Source of the DNA: Deinococcus betulae
Lineage (GTDB): Bacteria > Deinococcota > Deinococci > Deinococcales > Deinococcaceae
Reading direction: 5' to 3'
Length of the DNA stretch: 64,000 nucleotides
Assembly: GCF_020166395.1 (NCBI RefSeq)
Contig: NZ_JAIQXU010000007.1
Coordinates: forward strand, 1-64,000
This document shows, one piece after another, positions 9,899-20,925 of the stretch (position 1 is the first letter of the stretch; each line of letters begins with the position of its first letter). The notes under the pieces are model-generated. The model searched no databases. It was not told where the DNA came from and saw only the letters and a program-made list of their open reading frames with translations. The position numbers and the translations under genes are program-made.

Positions 9899-10408
9899 TC
9901 AGCGCAGGCTGTCCAGCGCGGCCGTGAGAGGTTTGAGGTACTTCGGGTACTGGGCCTTCGTGACATTGGCCGTCACGATCAGCAGGCCGCCGGGCACTGG
10001 CGCAGCGCGCAGGTCGTTGTAAATGGGTGTGTCCAGGCCGCTTACCCAGAACCGCAGCACCACCCATGACCGCCCGCCCAGTTTCTGAATGCTGTGACTT
10101 TCCCAGCGGAAGCCCGGCGCGCCCTGCACCGAGCGTTCCAGGACGCTTTGCAGTTCTCCCAGGTCGGCAGGCACCTGGGCGCGGCGCACCGCAAAAGCAA
10201 TGTTTACGTCCCAGTGTGGGCCGGGCGTGGAATACACGGCAGCGGGCGGCGTGCCGCGCGAGTATTTGAGTTTCAGAATGTCCGGCGGCATCTTGACAAA
10301 GCCGGCGGGCACAGTGAACTGGACATTCGTGCCCGGTACGGTCACGGGCGCGGCGTGGGCTGACACAGACAGGACAGTCAGCAGCAGAGCAGGCAGGACG
10401 CAGCGCAT
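9899..10408 (-). CDS. Secreted protein of unknown function
   Basis: A 169-aa protein with a clear signal peptide: MRC, a hydrophobic core LPALLLTVLSVSA, and a likely cleavage after AHA, leaving APVTVPGTNVQF as the mature start. The mature part has beta-rich segments (WDVNIAFAVRRAQV, RSWVVLRFWVSGL, GLLIVTANVTKAQYP) and no cysteine pairs or known motif. It should be exported to the periplasm or cell envelope. The start is supported by TAGACT 6 bases before the ATG, a leaderless promoter. No operon partner. Confidence 0.78.
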   Translation of the reverse strand: MRCVLPALLLTVLSVSAHAAPVTVPGTNVQFTVPAGFVKMPPDILKLKYSRGTPPAAVYSTPGPHWDVNIAFAVRRAQVPADLGELQSVLERSVQGAPGFRWESHSIQKLGGRSWVVLRFWVSGLDTPIYNDLRAAPVPGGLLIVTANVTKAQYPKYLKPLTAALDSLR

Positions 10409-10466
10409 GGGCCCAGTCTAGAGTCCAGTGTGTCGGCCCAGACCTGTGTGCAGCCAGAGTCCTTCT

Positions 10467-11405
10467 TTACCGGCAGAACACCTCGGCCGAGTCGGGAAAC
10501 TGCGGACTGACCCGCAGCAGCTGCATCAGTGCCGTGCCGGGGTGGGTGTACCAGAGGTCACCGTGCCCGTGGGCGTCTGGGGCCCGGGCCAGGCGCCGCG
10601 TGGCGTCGTGCAAGAGATACGCCAGCAGGCGCAGAGGCGCCGCCTCGCCCAGCACGCCCGGCGCCTCGTCTTCATAACCGCGCCACAGGTCTGGGGCCGC
10701 CAGGGGACCGCCGTAACACAGGTCCAGCGCCGGGTCGCCCCATCCGGCGTCCCCCCAGTCAATCAGGGCAGTGACGGCGCCGCCCTCTGTCACCATCAGG
10801 TTGCCCGGATGCAGGTCATTGTGTAAAAAAGCCGGCTGGAGGGGCGGCGGGAACTCCCGCAGCAGACGGTCCACAGTATCGGCGGTCCACTTGGCTTCGG
10901 TGCGGCTCAGGTGTCCGCCGTCCAGCACCCGGACCAGCACTTGCGCCGTATCCGGCGGAGTGATGACCTCCAGCAAGCCCTGAGGGTCATCCACGCTGCT
11001 CACCCCCCCATGCAGCCGCGCCAGTGCCCGGCCCGCCGCTTGCCACGCCCAGCGCAGGCGAGGGTCGCCGTGGGCCCAGCCGCAAGAGTCCAGACTCTGC
11101 CCCGGCGCAAGGGCATACACCGTGACCGGGGCGTCCAGCACGGCGCGGCTGTTGTAGAAGATCAGGAGGTCAGGCGTGTTGACGCCGGCGCGGACTGCCG
11201 CCGGGACGGCCACGCTTTCGGTCAGGGTGTCCTCGTCGTCGCCGGGCATGGGCACCCGCAGCACCACGGGTTGCCCCGCCCGCCGGCCGAGATAGACCCG
11301 GTTGACGATCCCCCTGCTGGGCAGGCGGGTCAGGGGACTGTCCAGGCCGTACCGCTCGGCGAAAGCCTGCAGTTCGGTCGCGCTGAGGTCAGGCAGGGCC
11401 GGCAT
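10467..11405 (-). CDS. Aminoglycoside-phosphotransferase-family kinase (APH fold)
   Basis: A 312-aa APH/choline-kinase-like protein. The catalytic loop is [13 protein letters not shown] (H-N-D-x-H-x-G-N) and the metal-binding motif is [17 protein letters not shown]. The N-lobe has [21 protein letters not shown] with the ATP-binding Lys position replaced by Arg (VVLRV), as happens in this divergent family. It may phosphorylate a small metabolite rather than an antibiotic; nothing nearby suggests resistance. It is divergent from xpt, with 64 bases between the starts. Start at 11405 chosen because the fold begins there; 40 upstream in-frame codons run into xpt. Confidence 0.85.
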   Translation of the reverse strand: MPALPDLSATELQAFAERYGLDSPLTRLPSRGIVNRVYLGRRAGQPVVLRVPMPGDDEDTLTESVAVPAAVRAGVNTPDLLIFYNSRAVLDAPVTVYALAPGQSLDSCGWAHGDPRLRWAWQAAGRALARLHGGVSSVDDPQGLLEVITPPDTAQVLVRVLDGGHLSRTEAKWTADTVDRLLREFPPPLQPAFLHNDLHPGNLMVTEGGAVTALIDWGDAGWGDPALDLCYGGPLAAPDLWRGYEDEAPGVLGEAAPLRLLAYLLHDATRRLARAPDAHGHGDLWYTHPGTALMQLLRVSPQFPDSAEVFCR

Positions 11406-11469
11406 CCCATCAGTGTCTGGTGGACAGGGGGGCCAGGGCCTGCGCCAGATGGCGGATACACTGCGCCTT

Positions 11470-12045
11470 ATGCAGGCTCTGGTAGACGCGATTCGGCAGC
11501 AGGGCGAGGTGCTGCCCGGCGGCATTCTGAAGGTAGACGGGCTGGTGAACCACCAGCTGCTTCCTGGGCTGACGCGCGAGATGGGCGAGACCTTTGCCCG
11601 TCACTTCGCCCCGCTGCGCCCCAACAAGATTGTGACCATCGAGGTCAGCGGGATTGCTCCGGCCATCGCCACCGCCATGACGCTGGGCGTGCCACTGGTG
11701 TACGCCCGCAAGAAGAAGCCGGTGACCATGAAAGAGCCGATTTTCACGGCCCAGTCGGTCAGCCGCACCAAAGGCGGAGTCGTGGACCTCTTTGTCAGCA
11801 GCGAGTTTCTGGGCCCTGCCGACCGCGTGGTGGTCATTGACGATTTTCTGGCCTCGGGGGGCACGCTGCGCGCCCTGGTGGGCATGCTGGCCCAGAGCGG
11901 GGCGCAGCTGCTGGGTATCGGCTGCGTCGTGGAAAAACAGTTTGAGGGCGGCCGTGAGAAGCTGGCTGACCTGGGTGTACCCATTCATACGCTGGCAAAC
12001 ATTGTGCAGATGGACAGAGGACTGGAAGTGGTGAGTGGAAAGTAG
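11470..12045 (+). CDS. xpt: Xanthine phosphoribosyltransferase
   Basis: A 191-aa purine-salvage enzyme that joins PRPP and xanthine to form XMP. The PRPP loop is [13 protein letters not shown], the N-terminal block [15 protein letters not shown] is typical of Xpt, and [10 protein letters not shown] is also characteristic. The ATG at 11470 is chosen over one 7 codons upstream because TACACT (11457-11462) stands 7 bases before it and the length then matches family members of about 190-195 aa. The last codons (VVSGK) and the TAG stop lie inside an AGTGGNN heptad array. Confidence 0.92.
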   Translation: MQALVDAIRQQGEVLPGGILKVDGLVNHQLLPGLTREMGETFARHFAPLRPNKIVTIEVSGIAPAIATAMTLGVPLVYARKKKPVTMKEPIFTAQSVSRTKGGVVDLFVSSEFLGPADRVVVIDDFLASGGTLRALVGMLAQSGAQLLGIGCVVEKQFEGGREKLADLGVPIHTLANIVQMDRGLEVVSGK

Positions 12046-12054
12046 GGAGTGGCG
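12027..12054 (+). repeat. AGTGGNN heptad repeat array (4 units)
   Basis: Four consecutive heptads: AGTGGTG, AGTGGAA, AGTAGGG, AGTGGCG. The first units code for the C-terminus of Xpt and supply its stop codon. The same heptad occurs at 13740-13767 and, inverted, at 15380-15407. Confidence 0.75.
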
Positions 12055-12176
12055 GCCAGAGAATATGACCTGTAAAGAAGGCAGAGGCCTGACACGACAT
12101 GGTGACCGCGCAGAGGAGGCCCACTTCTCACAGCCCACCCGCCCCACCTAACGCCCGTTTGGATACCATGGGCCGC

Positions 12177-13739
<1,563 letters not shown>

Positions 13740-13767
13740 TTGGGGTTGTGGAGAGTGGTGAGTAACC
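13740..13767 (+). repeat. AGTGGNN heptad array interrupted by an insertion sequence
   Basis: Degenerate heptads TTGGGGT, TGTGGAG, AGTGGTG, AGTAACC follow the carboxyltransferase stop. The IS982-type element begins at 13765 inside the last unit. An inverted array continues beyond the far end of the element (15380-15407). Confidence 0.6.
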
Positions 13768-13849
13768 GCGAATAGGGGTTGATAAGTAGGGTGCGGGAGC
13801 CAGTCCAAAGCGTGGTCAGGCGACGCATGCTCCGCAGTAATGTTGGTGA

Positions 13850-14476
13850 ATGGTGCCCCCTGAATCCACCCCGGATCTGGTGCTTGCGCTCATGAACTCG
13901 AAATCGGCTCAGCGCCGCTCAGCTGCCGGAAACCTTCGCAAACGGCGAGATCCAGCAGCAGGTGCAGCCCTTCTTGAGGCGCTAAATCGAGAACTTCGAG
14001 ACCCACGCACTTGGGAAACGCAGTACCAGATGGTCATGGCTCTCGGTGAATGTGGCGTCACGGCGGCCGTTCCCCTCCTCAACACCATCGCGAGCGCACC
14101 CAGGGAAGCAACGATGGTGTTTGTCGCCACCGGTGATGCATTGATTCGGCTTGCGGCGCTGCACGAGCAAGCCGACCAGATGTGGCACACCCTCCTGCAA
14201 CAGCGTAATGATCATGTTCTCGCCGGTGCTCTCAGGGCAACCCACATGGCAGACGTTTCTTTGCGCGACGACACCATTACCGCAATTGTGACCGTGCTGG
14301 AAGGTTACGAAAGCGATCACCCCATCATGTTCTGGGCTGCAACTGCGGCGTGGCGGTGGAAGTTACTTTCAGCGCACGTCTTCCTGAAGACACTGGCCAC
14401 GAGTGCACGGGAGGATATTCGGGAGGCGGCCAGTCACTCGCTACAAGGCAAATTGGTGAAGCACAACATCCTGTGA
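13850..14476 (+). CDS. HEAT-repeat-like passenger protein in the IS982-type element
   Basis: A 208-aa, largely helical protein. Repeated helix pairs of HEAT type are visible: SAQRRSAAGNLRKRRDPAAG, then WETQYQMVMALGECGVTAAV, and near the end REDIREAASHSLQGKLVKH. Such repeats usually form protein-binding scaffolds; no enzyme motif is present. No strong Shine-Dalgarno sequence or -10 box was found, so start and expression are uncertain. It lies inside the inverted repeats of an insertion sequence and seems to use more AT-ending codons than its neighbours, which suggests it travelled with the element. HEAT-like proteins occur as immunity or accessory proteins elsewhere, but no partner toxin is seen. 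Confidence 0.65.
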   Translation: MVPPESTPDLVLALMNSKSAQRRSAAGNLRKRRDPAAGAALLEALNRELRDPRTWETQYQMVMALGECGVTAAVPLLNTIASAPREATMVFVATGDALIRLAALHEQADQMWHTLLQQRNDHVLAGALRATHMADVSLRDDTITAIVTVLEGYESDHPIMFWAATAAWRWKLLSAHVFLKTLATSAREDIREAASHSLQGKLVKHNIL

Positions 14477-14510
14477 TAACCCCTGACGAAGCGAACGGCG
14501 AGATCAGGAT

Positions 14511-15296
14511 TCATCCGCTGACGTCTATGAATTTCAGGTTGTGCGCCAGAACATTGAGCGCCACCTTGAGCCGCAGGCTGAGATATGTCTTGACCTGCCC
14601 CCAGCGCAGACCAGCCCCGACCAGCACAGAGAACGCGGACTCTACACATTTCCTGGCAGCGCCGTATTCGGCTCTCCAACGCGGATCGACCCGTCTGGCC
14701 TCAACCTTCGGTGGCGTCAGGCATGTTGCCGACTGATAGCCCTTACCCCCAATTTGCTTTGGTCCTCCATAGGAGGACCATTCTCGATTCATCTCGCATA
14801 ACACGGCGAAATCGTGCTCATTGGCTGGACGAATCTCGTATCTGGCGATCTTTCCGTTCAGGGTGCACCAGACATGCAGCTTGAAGCCGTAAACCGGCCC
14901 AGCGGTGCTGAACCCGTGTCTGGCGCCACGGAATTTGCACCGTGGCGCACGTTTAAAGGTCGAAACGGGAAGGGGTTCTGAAGCGACGGCGACGAAGGCC
15001 AGCTCCTGGACTTCGGTGGACAGTTGCTCGATCACCGGGGTCAGCCGGGCGAGTCGGATGCGGGCCTGGGACTCAGACGGGTACTGCGGAAAGTGGTTGA
15101 GTTTGAGAAAGCGCCACCAGCGGCTGAAATAGAGCACTTTGTGCAGCTTTTGGAGAAGCGCGACTGCCAGCAACTCCGCGTCCATGATTTTCTCGTGTGA
15201 ATGGAGCAGTTTCGGTGGAACATGCGGCGAGATCCAGCGACTAAGGATGGTAACAGCGGTGGAAAGCGGCAGCAAAGTGAGGTCGGGACGGCTCAT
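14511..15296 (-). CDS. IS982-family transposase, catalytic residues altered
   Basis: A 261-aa full-length-looking transposase. Family blocks are [42 protein letters not shown] and [15 protein letters not shown]982 enzymes use a D-D-E triad. Here the first Asp position (before SEPLPV) is A105 (codon GCT at 14984-14982) and the second (normally G-D-K-G-Y) is G184 (codon GGT at 14747-14745). Only the Glu, E219, remains. The frame is otherwise open, so the protein is probably unable to cut DNA, and the element could move only with help from another copy. The start at 15296 is the first ATG that fits the family. Confidence 0.85.
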   Translation of the reverse strand: MSRPDLTLLPLSTAVTILSRWISPHVPPKLLHSHEKIMDAELLAVALLQKLHKVLYFSRWWRFLKLNHFPQYPSESQARIRLARLTPVIEQLSTEVQELAFVAVASEPLPVSTFKRAPRCKFRGARHGFSTAGPVYGFKLHVWCTLNGKIARYEIRPANEHDFAVLCEMNREWSSYGGPKQIGGKGYQSATCLTPPKVEARRVDPRWRAEYGAARKCVESAFSVLVGAGLRWGQVKTYLSLRLKVALNVLAHNLKFIDVSG

Positions 15297-15379
15297 AAGC
15301 ACCGCCCCTTTCGCATTTTTTGCCCTACGGGTCAACCCCTATTCGCGGTGAATAGGAAGTGGGAACGGGCGCAGCCTCA

Positions 15380-15407
15380 GTCCACTAACCACTCTCCACG
15401 TCCCACT
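15380..15407 (-). repeat. AGTGGNN heptad array (4 units, minus strand)
   Basis: Read on the minus strand: AGTGGGA, CGTGGAG, AGTGGTT, AGTGGAC. It mirrors the array on the other side of the IS982-type element and lies in the msrB promoter region. Confidence 0.7.
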
Positions 15408-15444
15408 TACCCTCCGCGCATGTGCGCGCGGCAGACTGGCAGCC

Positions 15445-15897
15445 ATGACCAGCAAATATGCCAAACCCACCGACACCGAACTGCGCGAGCGGCTGACGCC
15501 CACCCAGTACCAGGTCACGCAGCATGAGGGCACCGAGCGGGCCTTTACGGGCGAGTTCTGGGACCATACCGAAGAGGGCATCTACGTGGACGTGGTCAGT
15601 GGAGAACCGCTGTTTTCGAGCATGGACAAATACGACGCTGGGTGCGGCTGGCCCAGCTTCACCCGCCCCATTCCCAGCGTGGCCCTGACCGAAAACACCG
15701 ATTATAAGATTGGTTACGCCCGTACCGAGGTCCGTTCGAAGGGGGCAGACTCGCACCTGGGGCACGTGTTCCCCGACGGCCCGCAGCAACACGGGGGCCT
15801 ACGCTACTGCATCAATTCAGCGTCGCTGCGCTTTGTATCAGTCTCGGAATTGGAGACCCAGGGGTATGGGGAATACCGCCCCCTGTTTGGGCAGTAA
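15445..15897 (+). CDS. msrB: Peptide-methionine (R)-S-oxide reductase
   Basis: A 150-aa cytoplasmic repair enzyme that reduces methionine-R-sulfoxide in proteins, using thioredoxin. Family blocks are [38 protein letters not shown], the catalytic segment [12 protein letters not shown] with its active-site Cys, and the preceding LGHVFPDGP. The CxxC pairs that bind zinc in many MsrB proteins are absent, so this is the zinc-free form. CAGACT, close to TANNNT, stands 7 bases before the ATG, suggesting leaderless transcription. Relevant to oxidation tolerance. No msrA is nearby. Confidence 0.95.
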   Translation: MTSKYAKPTDTELRERLTPTQYQVTQHEGTERAFTGEFWDHTEEGIYVDVVSGEPLFSSMDKYDAGCGWPSFTRPIPSVALTENTDYKIGYARTEVRSKGADSHLGHVFPDGPQQHGGLRYCINSASLRFVSVSELETQGYGEYRPLFGQ

Positions 15898-15906
15898 AAC
15901 GCACTC

Positions 15907-15938
15907 GGATTGAATCATTGACCGAAACGATTCAATCC
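15907..15938. repeat. Palindromic SNR-like repeat fragment
   Basis: GGATTGAATC (15907-15916) and GATTCAATCC (15929-15938) form a perfect 10-bp hairpin with a 12-base loop, right after msrB. The sequence ACTCGGATTGAA recurs at 24180-24191 and relates to the dispersed repeat core at 5869 and 9763-9772. It may also act as the 3' end of the msrB transcript. Confidence 0.6.
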
Positions 15939-16056
15939 AACAGACGGGACTCGCAGACCTGCGCCGCCGAGCAGAAGCGGGCTGACAGGCTTGAAGGTTG
16001 CAGGGGAGGCTCTGTCCCGAGTTGCTGGCGTTTGGAAGCTGTAAAAGACCAAAGAG

Positions 16057-16087
16057 GAGAGGGAGGCGCGCACGTCGCCTCCCTCTC
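16057..16087 (-). terminator. Rho-independent-like terminator after the CAP-domain gene
   Basis: GAGAGGGAGGCG and its complement form a perfect 12-bp stem with a 7-base loop. On the minus strand it lies 15 bases after the stop codon at 16102 and is followed by the T-rich CTCTTTGGTCTTTT. Confidence 0.8.
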
Positions 16088-16101
16088 GCTTGTGGCTGTC
16101 T

Positions 16102-16938
16102 TTACCGGGCGGTGCCGAAATCCTGGACCCAGTAGTGGCCGTAGCTGCCGCCCTGCGCGTAGCCGACCCCCAGTTCCTTGTAACTGGCGCTCATGATGTT
16201 CTTGCAGTGGCCCTCGCTCTTGAGCCAGCCAGCCACCACGCTTTCGGGCGTGGCCTGGCCAGCGGCGATGTTCTCGGCCACCGTGCGCCACGCATAGCCC
16301 GCCGCCGTGATGCGCTGCGAGAAGGTGCGGCCATCCTTGCTGGTGTGGCTGAAGTAGTTCTGGGCCGCCATGTCACTGGCGTGGCCCTGGGCCGCCTGGC
16401 TGAGCTGGGCATTCAGGGTCAGTGCCGGCGCGGCGGCGTAAGCGGTGGCGCCGCAGGTCGCGCCTGTGGAACGCGCCGCGTTGGTCAGGTCTAGCACCCG
16501 CTGGGCAAAGCCAGGCGCCTGGGGAGGGGTGGGCGTGGGCGCTGGGGCTGTGGGGGCCGTCACCGTCACCGGAAAGTCCAGAAAGGAGCCGGGGCTCCGG
16601 GTCAGGGCGGCGCGCACCGTGGTGCTGCCAGCCCCAGTGGCGGTGACCAAGCCGCTGGGGCTGACCGTGGCCACGGCGGCGTTCCGGGTGGTCCAGGTCA
16701 GCTGCCCAGGTTGCGGCGCCTGCCCGCCTACGGTCACGCGCAGTTGCAGGGTTTGCCCAGCACTCAGCGTGATGGGTGTAGCGACGGCCTGCGCAGCCAG
16801 GGTCTCGGGGTCTGCGCCCGGCGTGCCTGTGACGGGAGCAGCCGGGGTTTCGACGACTGGACTGCTGGGCGTACTGCCGCAGGCAGCGAGGGTCAACAGC
16901 AGGCCCAGGCTGGCCCCGCACAGCAACGCTTTGGTCAT
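16102..16938 (-). CDS. Secreted lipoprotein with Ig-like (BIG2) and CAP/SCP domains
   Basis: A 278-aa exported protein. A lipoprotein signal ends in the lipobox L-A-A-C (Cys20). After a Pro/Thr-rich linker, residues about 50-128 form a bacterial Ig-like domain (ITLSAGQTLQLRVTV, WTTRNAAVATVSPSGLVTA). A Pro-rich linker (TPTPPQAPG) leads to the CAP domain (about 145-278) with its His/Glu cavity residues: GHASDMAAQNYFSH, AENIAAGQ, and final GHYWVQDFG. CAP proteins of this type are widespread and their biochemical role is unclear. A strong hairpin terminator follows. Confidence 0.9.
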   Translation of the reverse strand: MTKALLCGASLGLLLTLAACGSTPSSPVVETPAAPVTGTPGADPETLAAQAVATPITLSAGQTLQLRVTVGGQAPQPGQLTWTTRNAAVATVSPSGLVTATGAGSTTVRAALTRSPGSFLDFPVTVTAPTAPAPTPTPPQAPGFAQRVLDLTNAARSTGATCGATAYAAAPALTLNAQLSQAAQGHASDMAAQNYFSHTSKDGRTFSQRITAAGYAWRTVAENIAAGQATPESVVAGWLKSEGHCKNIMSASYKELGVGYAQGGSYGHYWVQDFGTAR

Positions 16939-16972
16939 GCTGTCATTAAACCGGCATGAAGCCTAGCCTAAC

Positions 16973-16998
16973 GTGAGATGAAATCACTCATTTCTCAC
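16973..16998. promoter_or_regulatory. Palindromic site upstream of the CAP-domain gene
   Basis: GTGAGATGAAATCACTCATT followed by TCTCAC has near-dyad symmetry (GAAAT-CACTC-ATTTC flanked by GTGA and TCAC). It lies 35-60 bases before the start at 16938 in a locally AT-rich stretch, a suitable place for an operator. No matching regulator is known to me. Confidence 0.35.
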
Positions 16999-17108
16999 CG
17001 CTGATTGCTTACCGTGGTCGCGCAGGAAAAGCCTCTCTTTGCAGAAATCTTCACACCGTGTTTTTCTCACCATTTACAAATGCAATAGACTTAATGAGGC
17101 GAAAAACC

Positions 17109-17768
17109 TCACACTTCAAGCAGGCTAAAGTGAAGTTCCTGGCTTTCACGGAGGCTCAGACCTGAGTGATTGGGCAGAGCCACCTGGACTTCACCACCCA
17201 GGCCAGCCGCACTGTCCAGCAATGCCGATCCCACCTCATCGTCAGGGGCGCCCCAGAGGAGGGCGGCGCCGCCTTCTGGCCGGGCCTGCCACAGCAGAGC
17301 GCCCACCGGAACGCTGCTGCGGTAGGCCAGGAGGGGCAGATAAGACCGCTCGTCTTCAAGCCGCGCGGCCAGGTGGCGGCCCAGGGCTGGCGCCCACTCG
17401 GGCGTGTCGTACACGCCCGCCAGCACCCCGGCCCACGTGCCCAGATGGAGGCGTGACAGCTGCTCAACGACCACCTCATTCCCGGTCCCGTCTCCTGGGT
17501 GCCAGAGGCCCAGCCGCAGGCGGGCGACAGGCTGACTGTTCGGGACCGGCGCCGCGCCCACCACCAGCACCGGCTGCCCTTGCCCCTCGTGCCAGTCGCG
17601 CACCGTTTCAAGGTCCACCCCGCTCCTGTTTTCAGGAAGGTAGGTGGCGTTCAGGGCCAGCACGTTCACGCCGGGGGTCAGCAGTGTGGTGGCGCCGCCC
17701 TGCTCGCGCTGGAGGGTCGAGAGGGGCGCGTGAAACGCCAGCAGACTGGCCAGAGCGGGCGGCAGCAT
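17109..17768 (-). CDS. Conserved-looking protein of unknown function
   Basis: A 219-aa protein without a signal peptide. The pattern VARLRLGLWHPGDGTGNEVVVEQL, then RSYLPLLAYRSSVPVGALLWQARPEGGAALLWGAPDD, hints at an acetyltransferase-like (GNAT-type) beta-sheet, but no R-x-x-G-x-G/A motif is seen, so I do not assign a function. TAGCCT stands 6 bases before the ATG, supporting this start and a leaderless transcript. A short hairpin (TGAGG/CCTCA around 17095-17111) follows the stop. Confidence 0.6.
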   Translation of the reverse strand: MLPPALASLLAFHAPLSTLQREQGGATTLLTPGVNVLALNATYLPENRSGVDLETVRDWHEGQGQPVLVVGAAPVPNSQPVARLRLGLWHPGDGTGNEVVVEQLSRLHLGTWAGVLAGVYDTPEWAPALGRHLAARLEDERSYLPLLAYRSSVPVGALLWQARPEGGAALLWGAPDDEVGSALLDSAAGLGGEVQVALPNHSGLSLRESQELHFSLLEV

Positions 17769-17884
17769 GGCCCGAGGCTAGAGCATGGGCGCCGGCAGGC
17801 AGGCCGAGTCTCAAGCCCATGCAGGGCGGCGCCACATCTTTGGCGCGGCGCGGCGTGCTGCCATGCAGACCACAGGAGGTTGTT

Positions 17885-18394
17885 ATGTCCACCCATCCGT
17901 CTCTCCATCATCCTGCCCCGGCGCCGCCCCGCTGGGCCGCGCTGGCCCTGAGCGGCCTGGCCGGCGCCCTGACCGTGACGCTCCTCAATGAAGGCGTGCG
18001 CCGCGTGTTGCCTCACGCCCCGCGCATGGACGTGCTGGGCGAGCGCGCGCTGACGGCGGGTCTGGAAGCCGCCGGCACCCGGCCGCCCCAGGGCGGCGCC
18101 CTGTATGCAGCGACCCTGGCCGCCGACCTGGCATCCAACACCATCTTCTACGCTCTGGCTGGCCTAGGGGGTGCGGCGCGGGCGCCCGGTGTGGGCACTG
18201 CCCTGGGGCTGGTGTCAGGGGTGGGCGGCGCGGCCCTGCCGCCCCATGTGGGCCTGGGTCACCAACCAGACGAGCGCCCGCAGACACTGCTGCTGACCGT
18301 GGTGTGGTACGCGCTGGGGGGCCTGGCCGCCGGCCTGGTGTACCGGGCGGTCGAAGGAGACAGGGAGCGCGAGCGGCTGAACGGCGGCGCTTGA
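17885..18394 (+). CDS. Membrane protein of unknown function
   Basis: A 169-aa protein with about four hydrophobic segments: WAALALSGLAGALTVTLL, ATLAADLASNTIFYALAG, a Gly/Ala-rich ALGLVSGVGGAAL, and TLLLTVVWYALGGLAAGLVY. A charged tail GDRERERLNGGA is probably cytoplasmic. The ATG at 17885 has an AGGAGG (17874-17879) 5 bases before it, which decides the start against a very long non-coding extension upstream. It is divergent from the gene at 17768. Family not recognised. Confidence 0.7.
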   Translation: MSTHPSLHHPAPAPPRWAALALSGLAGALTVTLLNEGVRRVLPHAPRMDVLGERALTAGLEAAGTRPPQGGALYAATLAADLASNTIFYALAGLGGAARAPGVGTALGLVSGVGGAALPPHVGLGHQPDERPQTLLLTVVWYALGGLAAGLVYRAVEGDRERERLNGGA

Positions 18395-18431
18395 CCGGCT
18401 GCTGAGGCGGACCCCGGTTGAACCGCCCACA

Positions 18432-18560
18432 CAAGCAATTCAATTCGAGCGGACTTGCAAAGCTGCGCAGCAGAGGGAGAAGGAGAACCACGGGTGCCGG
18501 ACGTGGAGTTGGCCAATCGACTCTCTCCCGATTTGTCAACTGGAATCCGTATAAGGCGGC
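18432..18560. repeat. SNR-like dispersed repeat, second large copy
   Basis: It begins near CAAGCAATTCAATTCGAGCG and ends in GGAATCCGTATAAGGCGG (18542-18559). It shares CGTATAAGGCGGC with the copy at 9650-9790 and AGCTGCGCAGCAGA with the copy at 5860. It sits between the membrane protein stop and the terminator of the AAA+ gene. Confidence 0.65.
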
Positions 18561-18582
18561 GCTCGGCCGATTCACTGGCCAA

Positions 18583-18625
18583 CATCAAAGGGCCCCTGAC
18601 GCGAATAGTCAGGGGCCCTTTGATG
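18583..18625. terminator. Bidirectional-type hairpin terminator
   Basis: An 18-bp perfect inverted repeat, CATCAAAGGGCCCCTGAC and its complement, with a 7-base loop GCGAATA. It is placed 11 bases after the AAA+ ATPase stop at 18636 on the minus strand. The A/T tract is built into the stem base, so it can act in both directions. Confidence 0.85.
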
Positions 18626-18635
18626 TGGCAGGGGC

Positions 18636-20087
<1,452 letters not shown>

Positions 20088-20177
20088 GATGCGCGCAAAC
20101 GTATCACGCGCGCCCGGCGTGGAATGTGCGCCTTTCTGGCAATGTCGTGTCCCTGCGCCTGAGAGGCGGCCCCTGAG

Positions 20178-20849
20178 TCAGCCTCCCCGTGCAAAGCGCC
20201 GTTCCAGAAGCCGCTGCACCAGCTCCAGCAGACTGCTGACGGCCCAGTAGATCAGGGCTGCGGCCAGATAAGGCCCGAACGGTTCAAAGGTGCGGGCAAT
20301 GACCAGCTGCGCCGAGCGCAGGAGTTCGACCACTGTAATGACCGACACCAGCGAGGTGTCCTTGACTAGGCCAATCAGGGTATTACTCAGGCTGGGCAAA
20401 GCCACGCGCGCCGCCTGCGGCAGCACCACGAGCCGTATGGTCTGTGAGGGACTCAGGCCCAGGCTGATGGCCGCTTCACGCTGGCCGCGCGGAATGCTCA
20501 GGATGGCCGCCCGAATGGTTTCCGAGAGGTACGCCGCCGCATTTAGGGTCAGCGCGATGACGCCGCCCGCCAGGGGATTGAGGGTGATGCCCAGGCTGGG
20601 CAGGCCGTAGTAGATGACGAAAATCTGCACCAGCAGCGGCGTGCCGCGGATAAACGACACAAAGACGCTGCTCAGGCCGCGCAGTCCGCTCCAGCGTGAT
20701 AGCCGGGCCAGGGCCACCAGAAAGCCCAGCGGCAGCCCCAGCAGCATGGCCGCCAGGGCGTAGGCCAGGGTCACGGGCGTGGCAGCCAGCAGGGTGGGCA
20801 GAGCCTGCCACGCGCTTTGCAGGACGAGAAGAAGTTGTTCGGTGTTCAC
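20178..20849 (-). CDS. Amino-acid ABC transporter permease (cystine/polar type)
   Basis: A 223-aa inner-membrane permease of the HisM/GlnP family with five hydrophobic segments. It carries the family blocks FVSFIRGTPLLVQIFVIYYGLP near the start of the transport domain and the ATPase-docking loop ISLGLSPSQTIRLVVLPQA (E-A-A---G type). The GTG at 20849 is chosen over an ATG 23 codons upstream because GGAGGAGG stands 4 bases before it. It follows the binding-protein gene by 76 bases containing a hairpin. The ATPase subunit is not in the window. Confidence 0.9.
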   Translation of the reverse strand: MNTEQLLLVLQSAWQALPTLLAATPVTLAYALAAMLLGLPLGFLVALARLSRWSGLRGLSSVFVSFIRGTPLLVQIFVIYYGLPSLGITLNPLAGGVIALTLNAAAYLSETIRAAILSIPRGQREAAISLGLSPSQTIRLVVLPQAARVALPSLSNTLIGLVKDTSLVSVITVVELLRSAQLVIARTFEPFGPYLAAALIYWAVSSLLELVQRLLERRFARGG

Positions 20850-20869
20850 GGCGCCTCCTCCAGAAGCGG

Positions 20870-20908
20870 TCCTGGCTCCCTCCCCAGGATGAAGGGAAGG
20901 AGCCAGGA
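20870..20908 (-). terminator. Intercistronic hairpin between binding protein and permease
   Basis: TCCTGGCTCC (20870-20879) pairs with GGAGCCAGGA (20899-20908) across a 19-base loop. It lies 18 bases after the binding-protein stop. Such hairpins commonly protect or partly terminate the upstream message, giving more binding protein than permease. Confidence 0.65.
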
Positions 20909-20925
20909 CGCGGGCCAACTGGCGT

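Larger units (their letters stand above)
13765..15349. mobile_element. IS982-family-like element with passenger gene
   Basis: The 1,585-base unit is bounded by 18-bp perfect inverted repeats: ACCGCGAATAGGGGTTGA at 13765-13782 and its complement at 15332-15349. The ACC terminus fits the IS982 family. It holds an IS982-type transposase gene (minus strand, starting 36 bases inside the right end) and, in about 700 bases between the transposase stop and the left end, a HEAT-like passenger gene on the plus strand. IS982 elements are usually about 1 kb, so the extra DNA is unusual. Flanks GAGTA and GAATA may be a decayed target duplication. Confidence 0.8.

Noticed and set aside
10467..11405. Antibiotic resistance gene (aminoglycoside kinase).
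   Set aside because: The APH fold is shared by many metabolite kinases, and there is no mobile element or resistance gene next to it.
17222..17884. A 390-codon open frame extending the membrane gene at 17885 upstream.
   Set aside because: The extension overlaps the gene on the other strand, has no family features, and a strong AGGAGG marks the start at 17885.
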